This document shows, piece after piece, positions 1 through 44,115 of a stretch of DNA of 64,000 bases. The DNA lies in NCBI GenBank assembly GCA_040954595.2, contig CM082597.2:2604001-2668000 (forward strand), given 5' to 3'. Below the pieces are notes generated by a model. It was not told where the DNA came from and made no database searches. It was given only the letters and a program-made list of their open reading frames with translations. The position numbers and the translations under genes were made by a program. The stretch is from Balanoglossus misakiensis (Eukaryota; Hemichordata). The stretch's first letter is position 1; every line of letters starts with the position of its first letter.

Positions 1-778
1 CGATAATCTGCGACCTTTGCGAGTTTTCAAGATCGATAATAAGTCTACAACTATACATCTGCTTGTCACGATTTTCGAGGTTTGAATGGTTGGTCGGCGC
101 CGCTCAAGCAACGACAGACACTCGAGACAGAGATGTTTTGTATCCTCTGTTGCCAATGGTTCTCTTCAGAAATCACGTTGGCGAAAGTCATATTTTTAGG
201 AAGTGATTAATCCATTTATCTCTTCATATTCCTCTGGGGTGGTCAATCGATTGCGTAATAATGTTATCGTTCATCGAATCAGTTAATTGATTAGGTAGAG
301 CTTCACTCGCTAGCTACTCAATCATATTATATATATTATTTCCATCGTATTTATATTACGTGGATCGTATTATATATTCTCGATCGTTATATTGTGTACA
401 TATATTGTGAATGTATTGTGTATAGTTTCGGTCGCTGGTCCAACAAAAAACAGCATTCCAACAGACGTGGCTGACCGCGTCTCTTCTCTAATATTCAGTC
501 ATCCAATAGGCTGTTTCCGTTTCTGCGTTTTCACGAGGAAGTTACACAGAGCTAATTCATTTGCATTGACGTCACAGCATATCGATATTTGAAAGGTTGA
601 TGAGCTTAGGCATACGCCACGCACGATCTCGCCATGTTTACTGAGTAGTCACGGTTTTAACATTTTCATTCTCTCCCAGATATAATGCTCGTTCCGAGAA
701 TGCAAATGGGGGAAAAAGCCGTTGCCCTTTCTAACTCTAAGTAGGTTAATTAATGCGACACATTTAACGCATTCACTG

Positions 779-840
779 CCTCTCTCCATCTCTCTCTCCG
801 TCTCTGTCTGTCTGTCTCTGTCTCTCTCCCTCTCTCCTGC
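779..840. repeat. CT/TCTG low-complexity tract
   Basis: An almost pure pyrimidine run of TCTC and TCTG units on the + strand. Open frames crossing it are translated repeat. Confidence 0.8.
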
Positions 841-3742
841 CTATCGGAAGTACGTCACCAACTGACGTCATCTTTGTCGGAGAAAATGAGCAGATGGTTT
901 TGCCATTTGCATTGGCATTTTGACCTTTTGGAGACGCGGAGTAAATTACAAAAATACCTTTGTATAATGAACTATCAAAACGCGACGGCAAGAACAAATC
1001 GCTGAGTGACTTGATGGATTGCATATACACCTCGCGCTTGGCGCCAGATTAATCGTTTTGTCGACAATAGACATTACAATTAATTTTAGAATTTAGGCTG
1101 TAATCATTTGATTTATGGGCCTTACTGAGTTCCCTGTCCCTCCAGCGCTTTTGAGCTGTGACACTTGGGATTTACATAGAATTTGATTGTTCTAAGGACG
1201 TTTGTGATTGGCAGAATCACTCCTCCCATTTTGCCAGGTGCGCATTGGTTGGATATTTTAGCTTTTATTGCGTAAGTAGCTCGTCGTCTGATTGGCCAAT
1301 TTGCGACATGCATTTTGCATGATCGCGCATGTGTGTTTTCACTTTAGGCGACTGATTTTATTTTCATATTATATAACGATTATGGCTTGTTGTTGTTGAA
1401 GCATAGAGAGTACAAAAAAGTGCTAACTCTGCACGTTCCACAAGATTTAAGACCCCCTAACTGAGAAACTAAGGCGGGAACACCCTCTTTTTTTATTTAT
1501 TTTTGCATTTAAAATTCATTGATATAGAACATATGAAAATTAGGAAAATGACAATATTTTCTATTTTGAGTAAACCACTACCTTAAAGACGTTAATGCTT
1601 TCAGATTTGCCGAGACCAAAATAATTTCTTAGCATGGCAGAGTCGACATAAGAGTCATCGGAGACATTCTTGGGCTTAGAACACTGATACAACTTGACAC
1701 AGAAATGGTCCGGAAAAAAGGAGGACGTTAAAATTCCACAAACGTCACATCAAACTAGCAGACAAGATTCCTGGCCAATCTGTCATGCTGGGATATGAAG
1801 AGGGCAAGGGTCGCATTTTATCAGCGCGCCCTTTTCTGCTGTCAGCAGGGCGCGAATACAACGGTGCTTTTTACGTACTACCACTGACTTTATTTATACT
1901 AATCTGAACAAAAATGCGCATATTAGTTTTAGATAACGTTCTTTCCCATGAAAATATTTTAGAGCTAAGCTGAATATTGTATTTTTTGCTTCAGGGGTAT
2001 ATATCCGAATCTACAACACCAAATTGGATGGAAACCGTTACTACATTTGAATGTGCAAGTTAACTGTTAACTTTCATATTTAATGACATTGAGCACTATA
2101 AGAGCGGGTATTTACTTTCCCATATGATTGGAAACAGTATTATTAATATTAAAACACCGATCAGTTATTGTAAATGTTTAATATACACATCCAATCCCGC
2201 ACTCCTTGAGATCTCACGAGATTAAGCTGCTTCACGACGACTGCAGATGGCGCTTGTGCTCAGGGGTGACGTTTGATCAAAGTTGAAATGTTTGCATCCG
2301 AACGGTGCTCAGCCGGTTCCAAAGGACAAGAAGTGAGGTGATTTGCCACTGCCCTGCACCTATACTTAGTTGACTTCACGTCAGAATCAAGGTTGAGTAT
2401 CAGTTACTTCGAAGGAGGTCCAGTTTCTTCAACCGTGCGGAAGAATCCTGCCCAGATGACGCAAAGCTCAGTGGGTGGTGCGCGGATGAATACCGACATT
2501 TCATCTGATGACATACATTGAAACCTATAACCTTTCGGTTGGTATTTTGAGGTGTTGCATTTGCACGATTTTCTCGCGGTCATTGAAAAACAATCTTTTG
2601 AAGAAAACAACAATAGGGCATGGCGGGTTTGAACACCGAAGAAATGGTGATGATTTTGTTGTTGTTGTTGTGTCCCTGTAACGACTTTGATCTTGAAGTG
2701 GCGTTAACGTTCCAGCAAGAATAGGGGTCAAATGAATTTGTTAATGCGAGACGTAGTTGCGACGTGCAGCAGTACACGATTGCATTTCGGGTGAAAGAGC
2801 CGAGCGTTTCCGAAGACGCGGTTCCGACTTTTACACGGTTGAGTGGCGCAGCGTTGTTAATGTTATCGTTCTCGTTTGGCTGTACGCCAATATCTGCATT
2901 TCGCAGGCAATATTCGCCGCGGTCTTGTCGTTTTAGCCCAACAATGGAATGTTTTGTCACGCCTTTTCAACCTTCTGAAAGGAGCTTGCTTGTTTGGGCG
3001 CTAGAAGGTCAGGCATTGAAGCTTGGCTAATGATATTATAGTGAAAATATTGAACCGGGAAAAGCAAGAGATGCTAAGTTTATGCAAAAAGTCTCTCGCT
3101 CTTTCTCTTCCCCCTCCCCTCTTTCATTCCTTCCGTAACCGTGTCTTCGCCTATGCTGTGTGAATGCTCTGTATTATTAACTGCGCATGCCCCTTTCACA
3201 CCTAGAACGAAATAAAAACACCTTCCCCGCGAAACTATAAAAATATTGCAGCTGGCCTCACGCATCGCTTTTCCGAACTATTAACGCATAATAGATATAT
3301 CAGCTTCCCAGAAGTGGGGCAAAGTTCACTGACTCTTAAAAATCAATGACGTCAGTGTTTGCGAGATGTTTGTCAGAATTACGGAATTATCTGGCATAAG
3401 GTATTTAATCAGACCCGGTGCGACAGTTAATTTTTACGTTGTTATGAACACGACCTTTTCTATGAATTGATTGTCACTGGGCAATTAATATGCGAGTTTC
3501 CGTTCTTCCCCTTGCCCTAGCTTATTTGTGTAATGAAATAATATCGAATGCGTGCGCATGTTGCAGTTGTAACATATTAAATTTGTGACTTGTATACTGA
3601 GGGCGTTGTACAGTGTTTTAGAGGTGTACATTGTCGCGTCTGATCTTGCCTGATATTTTGCAATAAACTGCTAGGCAAGGACCTATGCATTTCGATCTGT
3701 GTTGGATTTTCTGAGCCTCCGAGTTTCCATGTTTATCAGTCG

Positions 3743-3758
3743 CCACAAGGGGGCGCTG
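3743..3758 (+). promoter_or_regulatory. CTCF-like motif upstream of MRPL41
   Basis: CCACAAGGGGGCGCTG matches the bilaterian CTCF core (CCASYAGRKGGCRSY) at 14 of 15 positions. It lies about 420 bp upstream of the MRPL41 start codon. Occupancy cannot be judged from sequence. Confidence 0.45.
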
Positions 3759-3929
3759 TTGCAAGAAATTTTTATCACTACCACGGTCACAATTTCCATC
3801 AGTGACCCCTGGTTAAACGCCAACTAGCTTATTTTCGAAAAATTAGTAGAAATTTAAATTTGCTGTCAAGTTTTTGAACATAATGTTGCTCGACTTGACT
3901 GTCTAAGCAAAGGGCGTCGCTGTACTGTA

Positions 3930-4029
3930 CGTACATTGCAGTTACATTATTGGAGGACAGAAATCATCACTTGAACAAACGTACATTGCAGTTACATTAT
4001 TGGAGGACAGAAATCATCACCTGAACAAA
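3930..4029. repeat. 50-bp tandem duplication
   Basis: Two head-to-tail copies (3930-3979 and 3980-4029) differ at one base, followed by the first few bases of a third. The near-identity suggests a recent duplication. It ends about 135 bp before the MRPL41 start codon, so it may lie in the promoter. Confidence 0.9.
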
Positions 4030-4163
4030 CGTACCGGGGTCAGTGTCTGACATCGTGTTGGGGATCTTCGTTTCATCGAATTTTCTCCGGGCTTTGCCGG
4101 TTTTCAGATAATGTGAGACGGCCACTTCGAAATTAGAACTCTAAAGTTCCGGAGAATTCAAAG

Positions 4164-5237
4164 ATGCCGACCATTGGCAACTTAGTTCGATGTCTGACGC
4201 GAGGGGCAGATCGACACACGCGATTGACGGGAAAACGTGGACCAAGAGGTTTTATGACAAGTAAGTAGTGGCCGCACTGTTTTGGAATGTGACTTTGCGA
4301 AAGCAGGGTTTGCATAAGAAGATAGTCAGTTATCCAGTGCCCCGCACTGCTGATAAAAATCGAATTTACAGGGTTATAATTTTACAGTAATCTGGGCGAT
4401 CGCTTCCCGAGGCTATGGTCTCTCCGGTACGGTGTACCATTGGGGTCAGAGGTCACACAGTTCAGGTCGCGTGTTAGCTGGCCAGGGCTAGCTGTGTGCA
4501 CCTGACCAAAAGCACGCAAAATTTCATTGTGCCAAGATTCGGAATGTCAGAACTGTGACTACACAGTCGTCTTGCTGATAGCATTTATTTAAATTGTATT
4601 AATTATTCTTGATTTCTGTCTTTTTCAGCAAAATGTCAAAGTACTGGTTACTTCAGGAAAAGTAAGTTAGTTCAGATATTATGATGTGAAAGAAAAGCAA
4701 CTATTCTACGGTCAAATAAAGAAATTCTTTTTTATTTCCCACTTTGGTAACATTGGGTCAGTACTGTGAAAGCAATTGCTACAATCCTCCTCATTGCTGT
4801 GTTTTTGTCCCTACAGGCTTTTTCATGATTGTGCCTGAAAAAATCCCGGAAATTATTGTACCGGATCTCAAAGACTGCCAGGTAGGTTTTTGAGACTAGA
4901 AAAGTTTCAATGAGGTTCACAACTGAAGGTCATAAATTAATAAACTTATTTACAGTCAAAGGTTGAAAGTAAAAAATATATAAAATAGATAAGAAATGAT
5001 GTGTACTGTAAAATCTCCATTGGAACTTTTGTGTCATATTGTCTTTTTGACATTTTTTTACAGCTGAACGCATACGTCTCCCATAAGTGTCCAACCACAT
5101 TCCAGGGACCAGTCACAACCAAGGAAATCTTCGATGCCTGTATGGCCTCTCAGGTTATTGCAGATTTTAAAGCTGGAAAGTATGACTCCCCAGAAGACTT
5201 GAAATTATCAAAAACAGAAGAGGCTGCTCAGAGCTGA
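4164..5237 (+). CDS. MRPL41: Mitochondrial ribosomal protein L41 (mL41), 4 exons
   Basis: The CDS joins 4164-4260, 4629-4661, 4817-4881 and 5064-5237, giving 122 residues; all junctions are GT-AG and keep phase. The N-terminus has the L41 signature: RCLTRGADR, then KRGPRGF. The middle reads PEKIPEIIVPDL (family pattern PExVVPDL), followed by an NAYVSHKCP block and a helical tail. The human protein is about 137 residues; this one lacks the last C-terminal stretch. mL41 is a mitochondrion-specific component of the large ribosomal subunit, and the basic N-terminus fits a mitochondrial import signal (inference). The start ATG has A at -3. The gene is complete and stands alone on the + strand upstream of SIK3. 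I am confident of the family; the exon 2-3 link is short but phase-consistent. Confidence 0.9.
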
Positions 5238-5362
5238 TAGTGTGTGTTTGATCAAGTGTTCTGTTTCAGAGAGAAATATAGCCATAGCTAGCATTTGTTG
5301 TTTTGAAAGTTTCCAAAAATCAAACATCTTATTTTTAACTTATTCTTGTATTTCTAGCCAGG

Positions 5363-5368
5363 AATAAA
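5363..5368 (+). terminator. Poly(A) signal of MRPL41
   Basis: AATAAA 126 bp downstream of the MRPL41 stop codon; the only good candidate close to the gene. Confidence 0.7.
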
Positions 5369-5464
5369 GTTGTTTTACATAAAAAACACTGCCTGTATAC
5401 TTGAATTATGAAATTGTGGTTTGTTTGGCACAAGATCGGTAGGCTAGGCACTTCTAGTACGTTT

Positions 5465-5480
5465 GAGCGCCCTCTTGTGA
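5465..5480 (-). promoter_or_regulatory. CTCF-like motif downstream of MRPL41
   Basis: Read on the - strand, TCACAAGAGGGCGCTC keeps the full AGRKGGCRSY core but differs at two positions in the 5' part. It points back towards the forward motif at 3743, so the two flank MRPL41 in convergent orientation. Confidence 0.35.
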
Positions 5481-5647
5481 TGGAGGATCAAGATTCTGTC
5501 CTAACTCCTCTTCATACAGAAGAAAAAAACAGCCTGGACTCTCTCACAGCGCCCTCTGTCCAGCTATTCAAAGACTTCCCATGCGCGGCTGTGGGTATGG
5601 CCCAACATGACAGTTCCCACGAGTCAAAGAACGCGCGAAGTGTGACT

Positions 5648-5870
5648 GCTACAATGTACACCAATGCAAACTATTGGTTGTTACTTTGTACTGCCCTGCT
5701 ACATGGTAATACTGTGTGGTTACTTTTTGTCACTTTTTATCACATTTCCCACGTTATTTGATCTAACATGTATCGATTGGCAAGGTGACCTGGCCAGTGC
5801 GTGGGAACAATGTCGCGCACGTACAATTCAGGCGACCCTTCTCTATACTAACTCAAAATAAAAATAAAAA
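5648..5870 (+). repeat. Dispersed satellite-like repeat, copy 1
   Basis: Units of the form GCTACAATGTACA ... GTTACTTTGTA are followed by a tail containing TTTTTATCACATTTCC and AACATGTAT. The same units and tail occur at about 17504-17700. The unit, inverted, is tandemly repeated with a 62-bp period at 32551-32710. Confidence 0.7.
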
Positions 5871-7089
5871 GGTTTTTCATGATTTTTGTAAACCTGAGAC
5901 ATCCGTTTGGTCCCCTGGTACACCAGGGCAATGACGTAGAACTGACGTGGAATGACGCGACGGGTGTCTTTACTGATGTTGAGCGACATTTCAAACGCCA
6001 ACGTCTGATGACCACTTGAACATCTATGCACTAAAGGGCATTGACCCAGATAGATGTGTGATCGCATATTCTGGCAGAGAATGCATCCTTATGTCTCATT
6101 GCGTTCAACGTCCTCTGGGTGAAGATTTCTGGCCAATTTCGGATTTTTTAAAGGAATTTTGATGACGACAAAAGTGACCGATGAGATATTGTCGAGTCGT
6201 TCGCTTGTTATTTGTCTGTGGGTGTTCGCAGAATCGGTGAATAAGTGCATTACCCACGTCTATCTTGGGTAAACTATATTGTCCCGCACGAGTTTTCTTG
6301 TTGACAGTGAGTGTTTACCTGGTATTACTGTGATCTTTCCTATTTAAATAAATATTCATCACATTTAGTCTACTAGACAACTTTCGGTTCCTGTTCTCGT
6401 ATGGAAAATTGTGCACCTTAAACAATCGATCCCTCCAGCAATCGCAAGACGTGTAAGGCAGTCGATTTGACGGTGTCATAATCTGTCACGAATTAGCTTT
6501 CGACAGCAGACAATGGCCAGAAAAAAATGTAAATACATATATTCACACAATTTATACGACCTTGATGAATCGCGAGAGTTAGCGCGTTGCCGAGGATACA
6601 GTTTCCATGGATACTCGAATTCAATTACGCAATAGCTGCTTGAGAAACTCATAGAAGATAAAACGGTGACTATCCGACAGGGACTCGTTAAGAATGAGCA
6701 TGTATGCAACATTTCTCATTTATTCTACCCCTCTCCAAAAACTACCTGCAGCCGGCAACCCTGTTTATACCCAAGATGCTCTGCCCTTGTCAGACAAGAA
6801 ATTCCTCCGGGTTTTACCGGCCAGAACTGTTCTACGTGCGTCATATCCGGTTGACTTATTATCGTATGTTGCTAACGGTCTTTCTCGTTTCCCCTTTTAT
6901 GAAATTCTGTAAATTTACAAGATACAAGGACGGGAATCTGCAACAAAAGAAAAAAAATGAATGTCAATAGATGCTGAAGATTGCAGTTTTGCATCAGAAT
7001 GTACCTCTCGGCGAACAGTTTCAGGGAAGAGTTCAAATGAAAGTTCAAATGACGTTCAATGCCTGCAACACATGGAGGTGCATATTATT

Positions 7090-7100
7090 TGTGTGTGCGC

Positions 7101-7148
<48 letters not shown>

Positions 7149-7224
7149 ATGTATGTATGTATGTATGTATGTATGTATGTATGTATGTATGTATGTATGT
7201 ATGTATGTATGTATGTATGTATGT
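7090..7224. repeat. (GT)n then (GTAT)n compound microsatellite
   Basis: About 40 bp of GT dinucleotides run straight into about 95 bp of uninterrupted GTAT tetranucleotides. The purity implies high length polymorphism and possible Z-DNA-forming potential of the GT part. Confidence 0.97.
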
Positions 7225-7255
7225 ACACAGCGATTCAGAGTTTGCAGCACGCCTT

Positions 7256-7270
7256 GTTGCCATGGGAGAC
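7256..7270 (+). promoter_or_regulatory. X-box-like (RFX) motif
   Basis: GTTGCC-ATG-GGAGAC fits the RFX consensus RYYNYY-N(1-3)-RRNRAC. It lies beside the microsatellite, 2.7 kb upstream of the SIK3 start. Confidence 0.3.
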
Positions 7271-7676
7271 AAGTCAATAGCGCGTGTGATTTGCTTTGCA
7301 GAGTGTTGGGAAGCGAATCAAACGATGAACGCGTGCTTTGTGGATTCGTGTTGCCTTCTGGAATGGAAACGCATATGCGATGGACTTGGCCAACGTTATT
7401 ACAATGCATGTCAACCCTTTGTATATGTCAGGATACATCGCACGCATTCGATTGTGTTTTTTTCTCCCATCATTTGATTTTTCTTTCATTTTGCATGACC
7501 TCTCCACAATATTACAATCTTGCGGTCCCTGGACAATGCAGAGGCCCCAAAAGCAGGTCGTTTATTAACGCTATCGCTGCGATCAGGAACGTAATCAAGA
7601 AGTAGACGACACGCGGTAATAATCTGGGTGTTAAAAGGCTCCCTGAAGACAGCCGAAGCTCGCTTAAGGAGGGCTA

Positions 7677-7695
7677 TGACGTCAGAATGACGTCA
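7677..7695. promoter_or_regulatory. Tandem pair of perfect CRE palindromes
   Basis: TGACGTCA occurs at 7677-7684 and again at 7688-7695, 11 bp apart start to start, so about one helical turn. This is the full palindromic CREB/ATF site. The pair lies about 2.2 kb upstream of the SIK3 start codon. Confidence 0.6.
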
Positions 7696-8401
7696 CGCCA
7701 TGTCTTTGAGGTTTCCAATGTGCGTAATTATCGGCCCGTAATGAGAACTAAGTGATTGCTTGCCTTACGAAGCGGCGATCAATCATGCGAAGACACGACA
7801 CGACTTGACGGGAGCCTGGACGACTCTGCCGGGGTGGCTTTGTGACGGCCCCGTATCGTCGATGGATGGGCTCGCCAAATTATCTATACAGCTTGCATGT
7901 ATAAACGCAGCACTCGTATAACCATAGACAGTAGACTTCTATGGACAATAACTAAACATGAAGCGCATCATGCTTGCCATGTTGACAGCATCTGTAATCA
8001 TCTATCTATAATCATGTTTAAGTCATACTGAAATTGTTGTACCGGAACCAAATTATAAGATAATAAATAAATATATCCTAAACTGAAAAACTGCAAAGCC
8101 AGGACTTTTGGCTAATGTAGGTCATGCACGAAATAGATATGTTTCTAGATGGTCCTCAGTCACTGAGGTTGCCTGAACTATGACAAATTATTAATGATGC
8201 CATATTTACGCTGGCTGTAGTGCCGGGGAACACAGAACTTTGGTCATAACCGCAAACCGGTAACCTCATTCAACTATATATAGGTTCGACCATGTCCCAA
8301 TTTCGTTGGCATTCTCCATGCCATGTCGTGTCATGTCTAGGTAAATTGTTTGTGTATGTGTGTGTCTAGGTCTGTGTGTGTATGATGCATGTATATGGTG
8401 C

Positions 8402-8540
8402 AGAGAGAGCGAGGATGAAGAGATAGAGAGAAAAGGGGAGAGATTGGGAGGAGAGAGAAGAGATGGGAAGACAGGGGGGGGGTATGAGAGAGAGAGGAGA
8501 GAGAATGAGAGAGGGGGGGATGAAGAGAGGAGGGAGGACG
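8402..8540 (+). repeat. Polypurine (GA/GGGA) tract
   Basis: About 140 bp of strongly purine-biased + strand with mixed GAGA, GGGA and G-run motifs. Triplex formation is possible. A (GATT)n run follows at about 8555-8575. Confidence 0.85.
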
Positions 8541-9521
8541 TTACCTCTGTGATCGATTGATTGATTGATTGATTGTTTGATTTGAAATGAATAAAGGTAT
8601 AATGAAACCAAGATTGCTTCTATGTTTCTATCTTTACCGAGAATAAAAGTGTATTGGTTACTTTGACCACCTAAAACACAAGTAGATCGCATGCGCTTGG
8701 GACAGTTGAGGGACTTTTGACAATTATTTCTTTTCATGCAACCGAAGACCCCGGGAAAATCGTTTGTTCCTTAGTCCGATCCATGGGTGCAACGAACTCG
8801 AGCGACCTCAGTAGTCCTTCTACTGCAAAGTTTAATCCCATCCGCTGCAATAATTTTTCTCTTGATTCTTGGTATTTTCTCCGCTGACCGGCTGGCTATT
8901 TATTGCATGCATGGAATTGGAGGGGGGTTCTCGCAGATAACGAGCGGAAATGAACGAATGAATTGAAAGAGTTGTGTTTTTTTGGAGGGGACTGTCACGG
9001 GCCACTTGGTCCGCACAAACGGGGGATCGGAAAGCGGGACGGTCAACGATCGCTATGAATAGGGGTGAAGAAGAAAAAGAAGCGGAGGGGCAGACTTTCG
9101 TGTTTCATTCACCTCAGGGCTTTTCTCTACACGGGTCAACATGATCTACACAGTGCGCTGGGGTTTAGAACATGCTGAATCGGGCAGACCAGAATGAAAT
9201 ACTATTGGCTGGTTGGTTGCAATGGATGGGGTTGTTTCTGAAACAAATGTAGGGCACTCCGGTTAGTCCTTTTCACATGCAAACGATTCAACGTACGGTC
9301 ATCAAACTGTAATAACATGGGATCATCATTTTGAGGTCGTACACATTTCCCCTTTATATATACCATGCCAACTGTAACCTAGCCGAGGGACCTTGGAAGT
9401 TGGATGTGCAGCTCAGAACCACTGCATTGCAACATTATGATACAAAATGTATACCTTCACTGGTAGGCCTACATGTATTCTGAAGTAGGCTACATGTATT
9501 ATGCAATTCTCATGCCTGTGC

Positions 9522-9556
<35 letters not shown>
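9522..9556 (+). repeat. (GA)n microsatellite
   Basis: A nearly pure GA repeat with one interruption, about 380-410 bp upstream of the SIK3 start codon. It could act as a GAGA-type promoter element. Confidence 0.9.
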
Positions 9557-9603
9557 ATTGACGCAAATCGTTAACATAATATTACTTTGAAACAGTGTGG
9601 CCT

Positions 9604-9611
9604 TTACGTCA
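9604..9611 (+). promoter_or_regulatory. ATF/CRE-like site close to SIK3 exon 1
   Basis: TTACGTCA fits the TKACGTCA ATF/CREB consensus. It lies 324-331 bp upstream of the chosen SIK3 start codon, closer than the TGACGTCA pair. Confidence 0.4.
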
Positions 9612-9769
9612 TCACGTACTTCGACAAACACAATCATCATAGGGAATTGACCGAAATCAAGGTCTTCGCAAAATTTTATGTCGCCAGTTTTCTGGTGAAA
9701 ATGAAACCAAGCCAACATTCCTTTCCCAGTGTTGACAGCATGGAGATCGAGTTGATCAAACTCAGATGA

Positions 9770-41254
<31,485 letters not shown>

Positions 41255-42335
41255 GATTAGATGGAAAAAATTGGTATTTATTCTTCCACCCCCTGTTCCA
41301 AAAATAGTATGATCCATTCGCAAAAAGAATTGGTTGCAACTATTGCTAATATGGGGGTAGAAGCTGTGTTTAGATGTACAGTACTATCAGACTGAGTTTA
41401 TTTTTAAGTGATTGACAGACAGTCTTGTCTGTGTGTATGTATTTTAGTTTTTATAAGTTTTTCCAAGCTGAAGTTTCATATGTTTTGAAAGTCACCAAAT
41501 AGCATTGTTTCTAGTCAGTTTAAAGTGTAAAATTTTGCAAAAATAATGGCTGTTGTGGGAGGTGATTTTCTCTTTGTACGTGGCACCAGTATTTGTTATT
41601 CTAATAAGAACCAATAATTTGACATTGTAAGAGCAAAACTGTTCTTTTCCCGTGTGTTTTCAGTGAAAAAAAAAATGAAGTGAAACCGTGAATATTTTTT
41701 TATTTCATCTTGTGCAATCTTTGTATAGTGTCAATTTTGAAGGTAAATTTCACTGCGTAACTCGATAGAGTCCCAAGTGTGTGTGCCATGTTTATATTTT
41801 TTTTCCACAGCTGTGTTTGTTCATGTCAGTAGTCAATTCTTTGAGCATCACTTTGTGTCTGTCACACTGGTGTTGTCGCAACTTTTTTTCTGTCAGTCAC
41901 CTCGGTAGAGTTAAAAAAAAACAGAATTTGGTAAAATGAAAAAATACTGTAATGGGGATTCTTTTAAATACTTTGAATGAATTTGGAGGTTTGTTTCAAA
42001 ATTCACAGATAAAATTAAAAATGTCAGTTGAATATTATCACCTTTATTGTACCCATAATTTTCGGTTCATATTTTAGTTGAAATTGTCTTGTATTATCCC
42101 TCAACTTGTCAACATGCTTCAGAGCCAGCTTTCTTATATCCAAAATTAATGAAGAATGTAATTTGAGTCTTTGATTTATACTGTTGTTCGCAGAATGCTT
42201 GTAGACCGACGTGTTTCAACTGTGGTCAACACATCAAACAATGTATTGCAATGAAAGAATCATACATAGAATAATCGATATCGTATGTGGAAGGAACATC
42301 ATGTGAGAGTGTTAGTCAGAGGCAGAATACTTGTT

Positions 42336-42393
42336 TGCCAAATTTGGAAGAAAACTGCCAAATTTGGAAGAATCTGCCAAATATGGAAGAAAC
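42336..42393 (+). repeat. 19-20 bp tandem repeat, 3 copies
   Basis: TGCCAAATTTGGAAGAA-type units start at 42336, 42356 and 42375, inside the probable SIK3 3'UTR. Each of the first two contains the palindrome CCAAATTTGG. Confidence 0.9.
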
Positions 42394-44115
42394 AACAGTT
42401 GCAGTACGTTGCATCTCAACAGTACTCCCTCCTACTCTCCAACGTGTATTATTACGTAAAAAAAAAATTGTTGAAATTTTATGAAAAGTAATTATTTTTG
42501 TAAAATGTATTTATATTGTAACGCACGAGTGACAGGACAAAGATTTATTTATTTATTTGTTGTCATATTATCCCTGCCTGCAGATAGGTTGTTGACTTTG
42601 CTTGTTGTGTATTTGTGCTAACGTTTCTGTCTGTAATATGGCATATAATGAATATTCATTATATTCTAATGTCCTCATTTGCATAGTCACTTGCAATTGG
42701 CAGAGAGCTCAGCCAATCAGATGGCTCACTATTGACCCTGATTTCAGTTATGAATATTAAATTAACCTATTGAAATCCTGGAAAAATGAATTCTACCAAT
42801 GCAAAGTCTTGAAAATATTAGCTTACAAACTTTCTCTGTCAAATAGTTGATGATCTGAAAAAGAAATGGATGAGACAACAAAGAACTGTAATCGTCGACC
42901 GACTTAAACAAAGTTGAATTTCCTCTGCTTGACATGTTGTTGATCTTTCCTGGTGTAGATTTCTGAAAGTATTGACTTTTTTGTAAAATGTTTAAGGTAT
43001 CCATGAATCTGAAAATTGTGGAGCATTTTGGCTAACATGCGAGCTAGTTTTTCAGTGACACTGTGATGCTGAAATGAAGAGACAGACTGCAGAATCCTTG
43101 AGAGAATTTCACATTTTCACCATGACAAACTTGTGTATAATAAAACAAGCACATGGTGGATATTCGGGTAGGAAGGCTTTTAACCCCTTTACAGTTATAC
43201 TTTGTTGCAGTTCATTTTTGTCATCAGTTGTTTTGCTGTACCCACATATACATGAAAACAGGGGACTGAAGGTGAAATCTATTTCAAGATTATCGTAGAA
43301 AAAACTACTTGCATGTAACTTCATTACTGTACATGTTTGGTCACAGAGTATGTTTATGAAATATGGGCAAGAAATTTGACACTGAAAGATCCAATCTCAT
43401 ACAGACTACTTTGGAATTCTACCGTAGCTAGGGAGTCTTACCAACAGCTGCTCATGGTCAGATGCCTTAGCTAGGTGAGAATTATTGATGCTAGTATCTG
43501 TGCAGATATTGTGAATTTGTTTTGCATAAATTGTATTGACTCTAATGTCCTTGAAAACTGCATTTTCAGTGTAATTGATGTCAGTCTTACATGCCTGGCT
43601 AAAAGTCAATCTGTATATTATGAATTTGCAGCTGCTTAGGGGGTGAAGTGTGTTAATGTTTATTTGGAGTGCCTGGGGGACTTGGCCTTCCAGGGGGGAA
43701 AAAACTAATGCACCATAAGCTGTAACAGATTTCTGAATTCAAGGGAAGATTTTTAGACAAGTTTGTATAATTTACAAGAATGGATCTCCTTTTAAACTAG
43801 GGTCGTGCCCCAGTGCATCAAGTTGTGTAGCAGTCAGTGTATATATAATTTTTGTAGGAGAACCGCACTAAGAATTACATAGTAACAATATATTTTTGTT
43901 GCATGGCCTAGTTAAGATGGCTGCTGCCAATGAATGTATGTACATGTAGTTTTGTACAGACTTGAGAAAATTAATGAGATAAACAAGAGAAACGGGAGAT
44001 TTAGTTGATATGGCTTGTAAAATGGGTGACCCCCCTAGTTCACTGTATCTGAGGCACCCAATTTTGCAATTGTTGTTTATGTTTAATATTATAACTGTCT
44101 ATTAAGTTCCAGAGA

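Larger units (their letters stand above)
1..4163. other. Upstream intergenic region, no gene recognised
   Basis: Open frames here are short and show no recognisable domain or consistent splice pattern. The stretch holds a CT/TCTG-rich low-complexity run (about 779-840), perfect CRE palindromes at 567, 863 and 3347, CTCF-like motifs at 2240 and 3743, an isolated AATAAA near 3662 and a 50-bp tandem duplication at 3930. The last few hundred bases are probably the MRPL41 promoter. No TATA box stands out at a sensible distance from the MRPL41 start. Confidence 0.5.

Noticed and set aside
6961-7605. 214-codon open frame on the + strand
   Set aside because: It is mostly translated (GT)n(GTAT)n repeat (VCVCV and YVCM runs) with no domain.
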